Assembly: GCA_038496445.1 (NCBI GenBank)
Contig: JALMLS010000600.1
Location: 1-28,046, forward strand
Direction: 5' to 3'
Length of the DNA: 28,046 nucleotides
Source of the DNA: Trichosphaerium sp. ATCC 40318
Taxonomy: Eukaryota > Discosea > Flabellinia > Trichosidae
The notes below the pieces were generated by a model. It searched no databases and was not told where the DNA came from. It was given only the letters and a program-made list of their open reading frames with translations. Positions within the stretch are counted from its first letter, which is position 1. Each line of letters begins with the position of its first letter. Position numbers and translations under genes: made by a program. Positions 10,494 through 19,812 of this stretch are shown here, one piece after another.

Positions 10494-11351
10494 ATCCGTT
10501 TGTGACAAGGTTTTCCAACCTCGATGGGAATGGATGTGATTAGAGTGACAAAGAAATGTAGAATAAACTGATAACAAAATACAAATTTGGAGTTACTGTT
10601 ATTTTACACTGAGCGCAATAAGGAGGAGTATTAGATGGTAGTCACTGTCTGATAAATGCTGTGCAGTACAACAAGCTGTTATCATGTATCCCATAATGAA
10701 TTAGTACCTACACTTTTTGGAGGTGAAACAAGTAGTAGGACTATTGGGAGACCACTATACCCATAAGTGAATTGATTACTGTTGCAATCTATTTTCCCTT
10801 TGAATTTTTCGCCTCACGTAACATACTCTGGGAACAGAGCCAGTAGATGTTGCTCAACCAACAGCTTAAACTCAATTGAGTGGTTTATAGTATTGTTGTG
10901 AATCTTCAATCCAAACCAATATCTCTTACTACCAACCAATTCTGTGGAATCACCGGGAGATATACTTACTTTTTTCTTCACGTGGCAGGGGAGATATAAC
11001 ATATACTTGCTGTTGTTGATGATTTAGACACAAAGTGCACTGTGACAATTGAATGCTCGTATTGAGGCAGTGCTAAAATACACAACAAGTGCGCTTGATA
11101 TTCACTTGACACTTTTGCTGAATACAAGATATTGCAAACTTACACCAGAAAATTGTGAGAATCAATTAACAAACTCTTTTTTTATTTTTTACTATTTTGT
11201 AATTGGTTTAAGCTCAATAATGGAAGTTTGGACATTATGACTATCCAATGAATGCAAGTTATGAACATGATTATTTGAGTGTAGATTCAAACATTGAATT
11301 GGATGTATATTTCAGTGATGAAGAATGTACAATTGAATTAAAACTTATTAT
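10494..11351 (+). other. Decayed coding fragments, no intact gene recognised
   Basis: Short frames look once-coding but do not connect: LDGSHCLINAVQYNKLLSC at about 10633, NARIEAVLKYTTSALDIHL at 11052 and, just left of the transposon, MNASYEHDYLSVDSNIELD from 11248, which is acidic. The last runs to 11353, where it meets the transposon end. A matching acidic exon lies on the other side of the element (12429-12592), so the two may be exons of one gene. None shows a recognised domain. Confidence 0.35.
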
Positions 11352-12407
11352 CAGGTCTAAAAATTAAAGTGGTATATACCAGTTTTTTTATGGTATATAC
11401 CACTTTTTTCAACAAAATGGTATATGAACTGGTATATACCATTTTGAAATACCACTTTTTTTAAAAATTAAGTGAATAAAAAAGTGGTATATAGAAGTGG
11501 TATATACCACTTTTCATTCACATAATGAGACCTTCTAAAAATGGTATATAAAGTGGTATATACCACTTTTTTATGGTATGTGGTATATACCACCTTTTTA
11601 TTGGTATATACCACTTTTATGGTATGCTTCAAGAAGGTCATTAAGGAGCTTTTTGGTAATGGGTTTTCTTGTTGAACGATCATGGACGTCATACATTGAA
11701 CGGTGCGTAGGGACCTTAGTATATCATAGAATCTAACCAAACAAAGCTCATTCGGACCGCAGGACCTGATTCCAGTACCAACATTGAGGAAACTATATTG
11801 CAGGTATTATACAGACGTTCGTGGGTACCAGACAAAGTTTTATTTTATTTTCGTTTGATATACATTAACCGACCTCCGTAGGCCTTAGTAATTGATAGAT
11901 TCAGGTGGAACCACTTTCATTAGATGCGCAGCATGTTTTTACAGTAGGTACAGCAAGCTCATGGAGATGGACGAATTTTCCAGACGCCCATAGTAATGTA
12001 ACTGTAGTGGACATTGTCCAAAACTTGTAACTCACAAACTGTGTATTAAATAAAGTGTATTTTCTGGAATTGCAGGTGTACTATAAGTAAGCATAAAGTG
12101 GTATATAAGAGTGGTATATACCATGAAAAACTGGTATAAAAAAGTGGTATATAACTGGTATATACCTAAAAAAAGTGGTATAAAAAGTGGTATATTTTTT
12201 TTTTTCTGGTGAAAAAAAGTGGTATATTTTCTGTTTTTATACCTGTTTTTTTTGGTATATTGGTATATTTGGTCAATATACCACTTTTTTTGGTATATTT
12301 CAGTCAAAATATACCACTTTTTTTGGTATATACCATAAAAAACTGGTATAAAAAAGTGGTATAAAAGTGGTATATACCAAAAAAACTGGTATATTTTTTT
12401 AGACCTG
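11352..12407 (+). mobile_element. 1,056-bp TIR element with palindromic subterminal arrays
   Basis: It begins CAGGTCTAAAAA at 11352 and ends TTTTTTTAGACCTG at 12407, a terminal inverted repeat; flanks are ...TTATTAT and ATTTATT..., compatible with an AT duplication but not decisive. Inside each end, about 11366-11625 and 12095-12395, lie many copies of AAGTGGTATATACCACTTTT, its half-sites and variants in both orientations, each a near-perfect palindrome. The middle 11640-12090 is unlike the ends and holds a spliced-looking coding fragment. No transposase is present, so it is non-autonomous. Dense subterminal repeats are where transposases of several DNA-transposon families bind; the superfamily here is not identifiable. 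Confidence 0.75.
11720..12030 (+). CDS. Gene fragment carried inside the TIR element
   Basis: Two candidate exons join in phase: 11720-11803 (after a CTTAG acceptor; encodes YIIESNQTKLIRTAGPDSS then TNIEETILQ) and 11899-12030 (IQVEPLSLDAQHVFTVGTAS, ending IVQNL and TAA), separated by a 95-bp intron with GTATTA donor and GATAG acceptor. Base composition is more balanced than in the AT-rich arrays around it. No family recognised; the C-terminal WRWTNFPDAHSNVTVVDIV looks like a beta-rich domain end. It resembles the internal cargo of Pack-type elements that picked up host gene pieces. Confidence 0.4.
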
Positions 12408-12428
12408 ATTTATTAATCTCTTTTACAG

Positions 12429-12592
12429 CCAAATATGACTTGATCAATATGTATGTGTCCAAAGAAAATGAAATTATTTGTGTTGTGCAAATGGATGATG
12501 ATCATGATGAAGAAAAGTGGACTTTACAACAAGCTTTAAAAAGAAATGTTGTGGTAGATAGTTTCTTGAAAACTATTTTACTAAAAGAATAA
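12429..12592 (+). CDS. Terminal exon of an unrecognised acidic protein, immediately right of the TIR element
   Basis: A TTTTACAG acceptor at 12421-12428 opens an exon reading KYDLINMYVSKENEIICVV then QMDDDHDEEKW and ending FLKTILLKE, stop TAA at 12590-12592, with AATAAA at 12611-12616 as a likely polyadenylation signal. Phase at the acceptor requires one leftover base. The upstream partner exon may be the acidic frame at 11248-11353, which would place the element in the intervening intron, but that frame leaves two bases, so the model is incomplete. Confidence 0.4.
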
Positions 12593-12599
12593 AAAATTA

Positions 12600-13122
12600 T
12601 TTTAGTTACCAATAAAAGATTATCTTATATCTCATAGTCATGAATAGATATAAAAATAAATAATATCTCATTATGTTGCCATGTATGTATAAATATGAAT
12701 TTAAATTACAGTTTAGCTACACATGATATACTAAAAGCTTTGTGTATATGAAAAGTGTGCATACATATTTTTTACCAAAAAAAAAAGCCAATTACAAACT
12801 CAAAATCGCTTACATCTATATAACTCATCACTATGAATACATAAAAATCAATTATTGCTTGTACCATGTTTATATGACCTAATAACATATATGTACATAC
12901 ATAAAGTAATTAAAAATGCATTTGTAAATGCAGCCTCCAAACGCAACTGCATGGTAAAAATATTTCAAAATTTGCAAAAAAAAAAAGTTCGCATGTCGCT
13001 CATGGGCCATGTAGTGCACGAATATCATTTTCGATGCTGCACATCATAATAATACATGCCTGTGCCTAGCGGCACAGCCATGAAAGTAGCAAAATCTAAT
13101 AAAATCAAAAAAGTAGAGGTTT
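12600..13122. other. AT-rich intergenic stretch
   Basis: No gene recognised. A poly(A)-signal-bearing gene end lies at the left; the rest is AT-rich with short A tracts (12775, 12976). A 64-codon frame at 12855 has no recognisable content. Confidence 0.5.
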
Positions 13123-13245
13123 AGGTAACCTTAACCCTAACCCTTATTGTACAAAATCCACCAAATAATGTACTAATTTAGTTAGGGTTAGGGTTAGGGC
13201 TAGGGTTGAGGTTTATGAAAGTACAAATTAAGTTAGGGTTAGGGT
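13123..13245. repeat. Inverted interstitial telomere-like repeats
   Basis: CCTTAACCCTAACCCTT at about 13128 is followed, after about 45 bp, by TTAGTTAGGGTTAGGGTTAG and by a second GTTAGGGTTAGGG block at 13233. The C-rich and G-rich strands face each other, so the region can fold into a hairpin. The unit is TTAGGG with variants. Genes continue on both sides, so it is not a chromosome end. Confidence 0.85.
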
Positions 13246-13580
13246 TTAGTTTTATATTTGCAAAAAACCATCGACACCTTAGGTACATAGGTTTTTCTAG
13301 CGAACAATATCCACATGCTATTATTAAAGGTGAAAAAACCAATGGTACAGGTTAAAGTGCGTTAATCCAAAAAGTAACAGAGAACGCGTTTTAGGTGGTT
13401 TGGAAAATCACTTAAACATAAATATCTCTTACTTATCTGTTTTAGGATGATTAAAGCATTGCAACAGCCTTATTACACTATTAAAGAATGTATTTAAAGC
13501 ATTAACTCCAAGTACGTTGTTTTTAAAGCTTATTTCCACTTAATTTATCAAAAAACCCTATGCGTTCTTAATTTAGCATT
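13246..13580. other. Intergenic stretch without recognised features
   Basis: AT-rich, no open frame of note and no repeat I can define. It contains several TTAAAG/TTTAAAGC words (13488-13530) but no clear unit. Confidence 0.5.
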
Positions 13581-13718
13581 CAGGTCTGAAAATTATCATG
13601 GTATAATACCATATTTTGCAGTATAATTGTGGTTTATGGTACTACCTTGGTATAATCACAAATTATACCATAAAATTATACTGCAAAATATGGTATAGTA
13701 CCGTGATTTTTAGACATA
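13581..13718. mobile_element. MITE related to the 11352-12407 element
   Basis: The left arm starts CAGGTCTGAAAATTATCATG and runs through GGTATAATACCATATTTTGC; the right arm is its reverse complement, ending in GATTTTTAGAC at 13715. Pairing spans about 45 bp with a few mismatches around a small loop, core 13584-13715 (132 bp). The tip GGTCTRAAAA and internal GGTATA..TACC words match the larger element, implying one transposase family. The right tip reads AGACAT, not AGACCTG, so it is eroded. More TGGTATA half-palindromes follow to about 13750. Confidence 0.8.
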
Positions 13719-13871
13719 TGGTATAAGACTCAATATACCATGTTTTATACTGTATCTATATTCATGGATTTTTATGATGTCAAATATTTTACAATGACTG
13801 TGTCGTGTTTGGTCTTTACTGTAGTATGTAAATAAAAAAAAACCAATTATATGAAGTAGCGTGAATTGCAT

Positions 13872-15740
13872 TTATTGAAACACAAAAAAATTACAACGTA
13901 TGTGGTGTTCATAGCTTAATGCCACTAGTATGAACCTATCCATTGCTTCATTCCATTCAGTAAAGTTAGAGACAGCAAATAAAGGTTCAAAAGTTGTCAG
14001 TGCTGCCATAGTATGGATGCGCGGCTGACAGTAAAGGACATTTGGATAGTACCAATTGGGTATTAACATATCTATTTTGTATTTGAGCCATTTGTAAACA
14101 AAAGGCCACAACTGATGAGTGGCTTGGTGAAGCTCACAAACAGCACAAAGCTGCTGACAACCAAATTCATCCATATTGAGATCTAAACAATGAAATTAAA
14201 GACAAATGGTTAATGTAGTTATCTTGGTACCTTCTTTAGTGTTATCCACATAGTCAAAAAGCTGCTCATCGGATATTTCAAATAAAATATCTTTTGTTTT
14301 CTTGTCGTAAAACTCAAGGTGATCTTCATCTTGAAAGTCAATGGCCATCACTGGAAAGAGTTTGTAACCAACAATAGCTGCTACAGAAACTAACAACAAT
14401 TTTTTGTTGGCCAAAGCATAGGTTGTTTTAGAAGTATAAAGTGTATCTTGAAAATAAAAAGAATTTTCAATCTCGTAAGTGGCAGCATTGGTAGTAAATC
14501 TGACAGTGACAACTTCTTCTTTATCTTCAGTGACTATTTTTCTTGTTCCTTTCAAGAACTGACCTTCTACACTGAAGTGAAAGACATCTCTATATTAAGC
14601 AAGTAATTGTTAAACTATAAAACCATAAACAAAAATTTCGTACTTGTATAACTTTATGCCAACTCTTATGTTCAATAATACTTTGATGCATCGTCCATAG
14701 TCAAAGGTAGCTCGTATTTCTTTGGTTTTTTCCTCATTATTTTTTATCCAAACTCCATGTTTGACCCAACGGCCATGGTGTTTAATAAACAATGGAGCCA
14801 AAAAATACAAACACACCAATGAAAAACAATGATCAAATTCAATGTCACAAAAACCACGAATCTTCTCAAAGATCTCACCAGGAATCATCAACAATTTTGG
14901 TTGATAAGGCTCAGCTACAATTGTAGTCAATAGTTTCTTTTGGGCATCATCCCTATACAAGTGTTAGTAACACAAAAGGTGACAGTTTGTATTTATATTT
15001 ATAAATAACGTACATTGAACTACCATGTTTTGACATAGCCGCCTTTTCTATCACCTTGCCAATAGTATACCACAAACCTATTGATTCATTAAACTATTAA
15101 CTGATAAACATACACGCACTGAGAGGTGGAGGATATAATGGTGTCCGTGACAAAAGATCAAAAAGACACCAAGATTCAGTGAGATTGACTTTAAGAATTA
15201 CTATTTTCACAATTTTACTTCTTGTCATCTACATTTATAAGCTGATAGGTTGGTTTGCAAACAAAAAAGAGCGTACTGTTTCAGGTAAAGTAAGTTCAGC
15301 ATCCATGATAACAGCATCAACAACACGTGAGTGTTTGTCATTGCTGAATTGATAAAAGTCAGAATATATTGTTCTTGAACCATGAATTTCTCTTCCAGCA
15401 ACAGTACACACAGCATCACGAGATTTGTGAAACTGCAGTAGTGTATCCACAGGTTCATCAATAGGTAGAGCATCTTCATAAGTACTAGAAGATGTTAGCA
15501 GAGAAAACGAACCCAAAATTGCTAAAGTACTTGTGCTGAAATTGTCCCGTAGATATGACATGAATGTAAATGGAGCCAGGATTGATGCTTGTCACAGTTT
15601 GCAAGTGCTTACCAAAGTAATTACACAAAACAGTACTGTGTTGTGTCAAATCAGAGCGTGTGAAAGGTTCAACTGCTGAGAGCACTATTGCTTTCATTTT
15701 TCTATCCATCTTTGGGCGTCGTGCAAGCCAATAATCTAAA
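13872..15740 (-). CDS. Unrecognised multi-exon gene
   Basis: Minus-strand exons read, 5' to 3': YWLARRPKMDRKMKAIVLSA with EPFTRSDLTQHSTVL (about 15620-15735); YEDALPIDEPVDTLLQFHKS to VVDAVIMDAELTLPETVRSF (15236-15485); ESWCLFDLLSRTPLYPPPLS (about 15130-15180); GLWYTIGKVIEKAAMSKHG (about 15015-15080); DDAQKKLLTTIVAEPYQPKL to GRWVKHGVWIKN (about 14645-14955); DVFHFSVEGQFLKGTRKIV to EISDEQLFDYVDNTKEG (about 14233-14593); and MDEFGCQQLCAVCELH to the stop at 13872. Introns are 45-60 bp with GTACG or GTACC donors. The TAA stop overlaps AATAAA. The last exon is Cys/His/Trp rich. Exon 15236-15485 may end at its own TAA, so this could be two genes. No domain recognised; a transposon-derived origin is possible given the neighbours. 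Confidence 0.55.
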
Positions 15741-15995
15741 ATACAGAGTTAAATGTTCTGAATGGCTTAAAACACTATAAACCTGAGCACGTACTTGTTA
15801 TTTGGGCGTTTACAAGTAAAATACCTAAAATAAAAAGTTAAATGGTCTAAACGGTGTAAAGTGCTATAAAACTGAGCATATACCTAAGATTAAGGTTATT
15901 TGGGCGTTTTTCAGCAAAAGCCTTAAAATAACAATTTAAAAGACCTAAAAGGCCATAAAACAAGAACACATACCTAAAGTGGGCGTCTGTGATGG
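15714..15995 (-). repeat. Tandemly repeated small exon with its intron (about 80-100 bp units)
   Basis: Four GGGCGT-anchored units start at about 15714, 15804, 15902 and 15981. On the minus strand each has a TTTTAG-type acceptor, a short exon with a (K/R)-R-P-(N/K) core (YFTCKRPNNK, FAEKRPNNL, YWLARRPKM) and a donor GTACGTGCTCAG, GTATATGCTCAG or GTATGTGTTC. The unit therefore duplicates exon plus flanking intron at the 5' side of the unrecognised gene. Confidence 0.7.
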
Positions 15996-16271
15996 TGAAT
16001 AGTGAAAACTCACAGTCAAAAGAGTTAAAAACAGACCAACAAGTTTTTATAATTGATATTTATTATTTGACAGGATGGTTTTCTATTAACCACATGTACC
16101 TTCTACCATGAAAAGTAAATCTGTGAGTGCAAGTGAGTATACAGCACTGCCAGCGCAAGGTTCCAACCTAAAACAAGTGATGTTAGGACAATGTCAGTAA
16201 CAATGAGTAAAAAAAATAAAGTAAGTCACCAGAGAAAACAAAGCAGAATTTCTACGAGTAAAAGGCAGCAA
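15996..16271. other. Short stretch between the unrecognised gene and the repeat array
   Basis: Nothing firmly recognised. A possible minus-strand splice site near 16165 (AACCTAAAACAAG on the plus strand) is the only hint of exon structure. Confidence 0.35.
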
Positions 16272-17688
16272 TCACTTGACATAGTCTGTTGTTAGAGCAT
16301 CAGTTGTAGGAGCCTCGGTGCTGTAGTTGTAGGAGCCTCTGTAGTTGGCGCTTCTGTCATTGGAGTTTTTGTAGTTGATGCTTCTGTCATTGGAGCTTTG
16401 GTTGTAGGTGCATCTGTGGTGCTTCAGTTGTTGCGGCTTCAGTGGTCGGTGCATCTGTAGTTGGAGTCTCTGTTGTAGGTGCAATCGGTAGTTGGAGCTT
16501 TGTAGTTGGTGCTTCAGTCGTTGGAGGTTCCATCTTGTAGTAACCTCTGTAGTTGGTGCATCTACAAAGAAAGTTAGTTGCTTTAGAAGTAAAATACAAA
16601 GTACCAGTTGTTGGCACTACAGTTGTAGGTGCTTCAGTTGTTGGAGCATCCATCGTTGGTGCATCAGTTGTAGGCGTATCTGTAGTAGGTGCTACAATGG
16701 TAGGAGCCTCAGTTGTTGGCGCATCCGTGGTAGGAGCTTCAGTCGTTGGGCTTGAGTGGTCGGTGCATCTATAGTAGGCGCTACAGTGGTAGGAGCTTCA
16801 GTCGTTGAGCTTGAGTGGTCGGTGCATCTGTAGGCACTACAGTGGTGTAGGAGCTTCAGTCGTTGAGCTTGAGTGGTCGGTGCATCTGTAGTAGGCGCTA
16901 CAGTGGTAGGAGCTTCAGTCGTTGAGCTTGAGTGGTCGGTGCATCTGTAGTAGGCGCTACAGTGGTGTAGGAGCTTCAGTCGTGAGCTTGAGTGGTAGGT
17001 GCATCTGTAGGCGCTACAGTGGTAGGAGCCTTTGTAGAAGGTGCCGTAGTCGTCAGAGCTTCTGTGGTGCTGTAGATGCTGGAGCTTCAGTGGTAGGAGC
17101 CTTTGTTGTAGGCGCATTTGTAGTTGCTGCCTCAGTCGTAGATGCCTCTGTAGTTGGCGCTTTTGTGGTAGGAGCTTCAGTCGTTGGGGGTATCGGTAGT
17201 TGGAGCTTTGTAGTTGGTGCTTCAGTCGTTGGAGGTTCCATATTGTAGTAACCTTTGTAGTTGGTGCATCTACAAAGAAAGTTAGTTGCTTTAGCAAGTA
17301 AAATACAAAGTACCAGTTGTTGGCACTACAGTTGTAGGCTTCAGTTGTTGGAGCATCCATCGTTGGTGCATCAGTCGTAGGCGCATCTGTGGTAAGAGCT
17401 TCAGTCGCAGGCGCCCTGTAGTTGGTGCCTCAGTCGCGGGAACTCCATAGTAGGCGCAGTAGTAGGTGTTACAGTGGTAGGTGCCTCAGTAGTGGGAGCT
17501 TCAGTAGTAGGTCCTCAGTCGTTGGCGCTTCTGTGGTTGAAGCATACGTTGTGGAGCGTCTGTGGTTGGTGCTTCGGTGCATTTGTGGTTGGAGCCTCTG
17601 TAGTTGGTGTCTCAGTTGTTGGTGCTTTGGTGGTTGGTGCATCTGTAGTTGGTGCCTTTGTAGTTGGCGCTTTTGTGGTTGGAGCCAT
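16272..17688 (-). CDS. A-P-T-T-(D/E) repeat array, probably coding on the minus strand
   Basis: About 90 tandem 15-bp units. On the minus strand they read GAN GCN CCN ACN ACN, that is Asp/Glu-Ala-Pro-Thr-Thr; the first units at 17688 begin MAPTTKAPTTKAPTTDAP and the last frame ends ALTTDYVK with TGA at 16272-16274. Such Thr/Pro repeats are typical of O-glycosylated, mucin-like stalks. Two in-array introns support minus-strand coding (16562-16604 and 17270-17313: GTACTTTG donor, CTAACTTTCTTTGTAG end), and removing either joins ..PTT to D-APTT in phase 1. Odd points: no signal peptide at the Met at 17688; several indels switch frame (near 17570, 17050, 16420); a 60-75-bp higher-order repeat fills 16740-17030; and 16483-16700 is duplicated at 17188-17400. 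It starts only about 55 bp from the dynein stop. It may be a broken gene, a gene with unseen exons, or an expanded coding-derived minisatellite. Confidence 0.5.
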
Positions 17689-17742
17689 GACGTTCTACCT
17701 CACTTGAGTGAAAAAAGAATTTGAAAAAAAAAAGTTTTAATT

Positions 17743-19790
17743 TTAAATTCTCGTACCACAGGGTGCGTTGTAATTGTCAAGCCAGCGACTATCCTGGTCA
17801 TCAATCTCATACTCAATGCCGTTGCTAGTGAAATCAACCTCACCAGGTGCTTTGTCTAGGTAAAAAGTGTCAACACCCACTGAAAAAAAAAATTATTCTC
17901 TTACCTCATCTGTTGTAGGCAGTTGGCGCATCTATTGTAGGCGTATTTGTTGTTGGAGCGTCAGTTGTTGATGCATCGGTGGTAGGTGCATCTATTGTAG
18001 GTGCATCTGTAGTTGGAAGGTCAGTCGTTGGTGCATCTGTAGTAGGTAGTTGGTGATCAATGTTCTTTTACCTTGGTCCCTTTGTCTTTTGGTGCATCTG
18101 TGTTGGTTACCCATCCATAGACGTTGATATGACAAGGTGGTTTTCTTTTCATTCAGCACCCTATTGTGTAAGTTATTACTTTTTGGAGATTTATAAATTG
18201 TACGTAGCTTGAGTCCGCTCAGGTAGAAGCTTCCTGCTGGACAACTCTTTAGTAAATCGTCATTCAACTCTTCACCAGCAATACACAAGTTTAGAGTTAA
18301 GTTTTATAGAGACCATCCTTTGGCACATGCGGCAGCCTATGTGAAGAATTTAATTAAAGAACACATATTATTTTTTGAATGGTTACCTGACGTGTTGCTT
18401 TGATGAACGGTTTAGGATTAAGAAGCTTATTCTCAGCTGTTCTTTTGGTGTTTCATCAAGTGATTGTCCAATTGCGGTGAGTTGACATGTTCTCTTTGTG
18501 AAATCTCTTACCCATCCGAATACATGTGTTGATGGTGAAATCTACACCGAGATTATTAGTATTTTCTGTGTTAGCTTCGCTTTTTGTTTACCTCATATTT
18601 GAGCCATGCCTTTGAAACATCACCTCTTCCAATACAATCCATAAGATCTCTGATATCGTTTGTATGCTTCAGTTTGCCTTGACAAGCCTAAAAAAAAGCA
18701 AAAGAGTCAAGAAAGTGCAATCGAAATGGTTCCTTTAGTATTACCTGAGTAAGTTCGTCAAGGTCCTTATGGAGTTTCTTGAGTTGTGAAGCGCCTTGAT
18801 TTACTTCTCTATTAAAGTAACGCCACAGTGGAGATGATTTATCAGCTCTTTTTTCAGTTGGAGATTTGATATCCTACAAAAACATATCAGTCCATGTTTT
18901 TCTTTGAAAGAACGCCAAACTGCGAGACTGTGGACTGGTTTTTTCTTACCTTAGAAAGCAGTTTTATCCAGTCTGTGGTTATGGTTTCAAGCTGTTTTAG
19001 CTTTTCTTTATTTCCACCACCCTCCTTGTGTGTGAGTTAAATTACAACCTCGAAACAATAACATACTTGTTCAGAAACGCGTCATCAGTGGCTTGAAGAA
19101 GTTGCATCTGTTGTAGATTAAACACAACACGTTTTGTCTTGATTATAATAACTTCAGCGTTTGGTGACAAACTGAGCCATGTTGGATGCGTCCACTCTGG
19201 TAATGTAGAAACCTAGTAAAAACATTAGCATCGAGAAGTCTAAGAAAACCAACTAACCCATCTCACAAAGTCTTCTCTTCTTGTACTCTTTGGCAGCTTG
19301 ACTTGTAATTCTAGAGAGGTTTTAAGTGTTATTTCACAAGGATATAGGCTTACCATCTTGGCTAGTACTTAAAACAAGAGAAAAGTCGTCTTTGTAGGCG
19401 TTTGGTTGGAAGAGATGTGAAAGGAACGAGTCCAGGAGTCTTTGATCAAACGCGTTGTCAACTCAACCACCATAAATAGTATGACCTAGCAAGCGACGCA
19501 TAGCAGACCATAGAATAGTATCAGGAGATACAGTATCTCTTCCTTCGCTCACAGAACCAATCCAATAATCTAATGTTTAATAAGCACGTGGTTGATAAAG
19601 TGCAAGAAAACGTTTAATAAGATAGGTTCGTACCAACACATTTTTGAGCGACTTTCTTATCTGTTTCATTACACTTGAACATCTTAAACCATCCGTATGG
19701 TATATACCTACGTCTTTGTTGTATAACAGCGTGGAACCTATCCATTAAGTTAACAACCAAAACAGAACCAAAGCTCTTAGTAAAACTAAT
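17743..19790 (-). pseudogene. Dynein heavy chain, cytoplasmic type, C-terminal part, with stops and frameshifts
   Basis: Minus-strand exons follow dynein heavy chains from AAA6 to the C-terminus: FHAVIQQRRRYIPYGW (19634-19785); YWIGSVSEGRDTVSPDTILW, IYGG(stop)VDNAFDQRLLDSF (19354-19569); LPKSTRREDFVRW (19258-19310); TLPEWTHPTWLSLSPNAEV (to 19212); KEKLKQLETITTDWIKLLSK; PLWRYFNREVNQGASQLKKL; KHTNDIRDLM and KAWLKYE; HVFGWVRDFTKRTCQL, NPKPFIKATRQ, CAKGWSL(stop)NLTLN, SFYLSGLKLR; YLDKAPGEVDFTSNGIEYEI; ending NAPCGTRI at 17743. Dynein heavy chains are the AAA+ motors that walk on microtubules; this part is the last AAA modules and C-terminal domain. TGA at 19463-19465 replaces the conserved Arg of YGGR(V/I)DN and TAA at 18304-18306 replaces a Glu. 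Frame also slips near 18440 and 18110. The 5' part is unplaced. Either a pseudogene or a gene with sequence errors. Confidence 0.8.
17920..18050 (-). repeat. 15-bp A-P-T-T-D repeat inside the last dynein intron
   Basis: About eight units of the array found at 16272-17688, same orientation, minus-strand reading TTDAPTIDAPTTDASTTD. It lies between dynein sequence ending NTDAPKDKGTK (donor GTAAAAG near 18072) and the exon with YLDKAPGEVDF (acceptor at about 17882). A donor-like GTAAGAG right after the array could make it a cassette exon, but neither route keeps phase as read. Confidence 0.7.
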
Positions 19791-19812
19791 AACTTACCAT
19801 GCGAGAAGGAAG

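Noticed and set aside
11468-12307. Minus-strand frames of 90-91 codons
   Set aside because: They are Tyr/Thr-rich translations of the GTGGTATATACCAC palindromes.
11366-12395. CRISPR-like array
   Set aside because: Repeats are palindromes with irregular spacing in both orientations, in a eukaryotic intron-bearing context, within terminal inverted repeats.
13123-13245. A true telomere
   Set aside because: Short, inverted and flanked by unique sequence and genes on both sides.
16272-17688. A complete secreted mucin gene
   Set aside because: No signal peptide or membrane anchor is visible, the frame switches several times, and similar arrays lie in dynein introns; coding origin is supported, an intact secreted protein is not.
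16492-17724. Plus-strand Val-Val-Gly-Ala-Ser repeat frames as genes
   Set aside because: They are the antisense reading of the A-P-T-T-D/E array; the in-array introns have donor, branch-like and acceptor signals only on the minus strand.
18304-19465. A variant genetic code reading TAA or TGA as sense
   Set aside because: Two isolated sites in one gene call for different residues (Glu and Arg), and TAA and TGA end other genes here at plausible ends.
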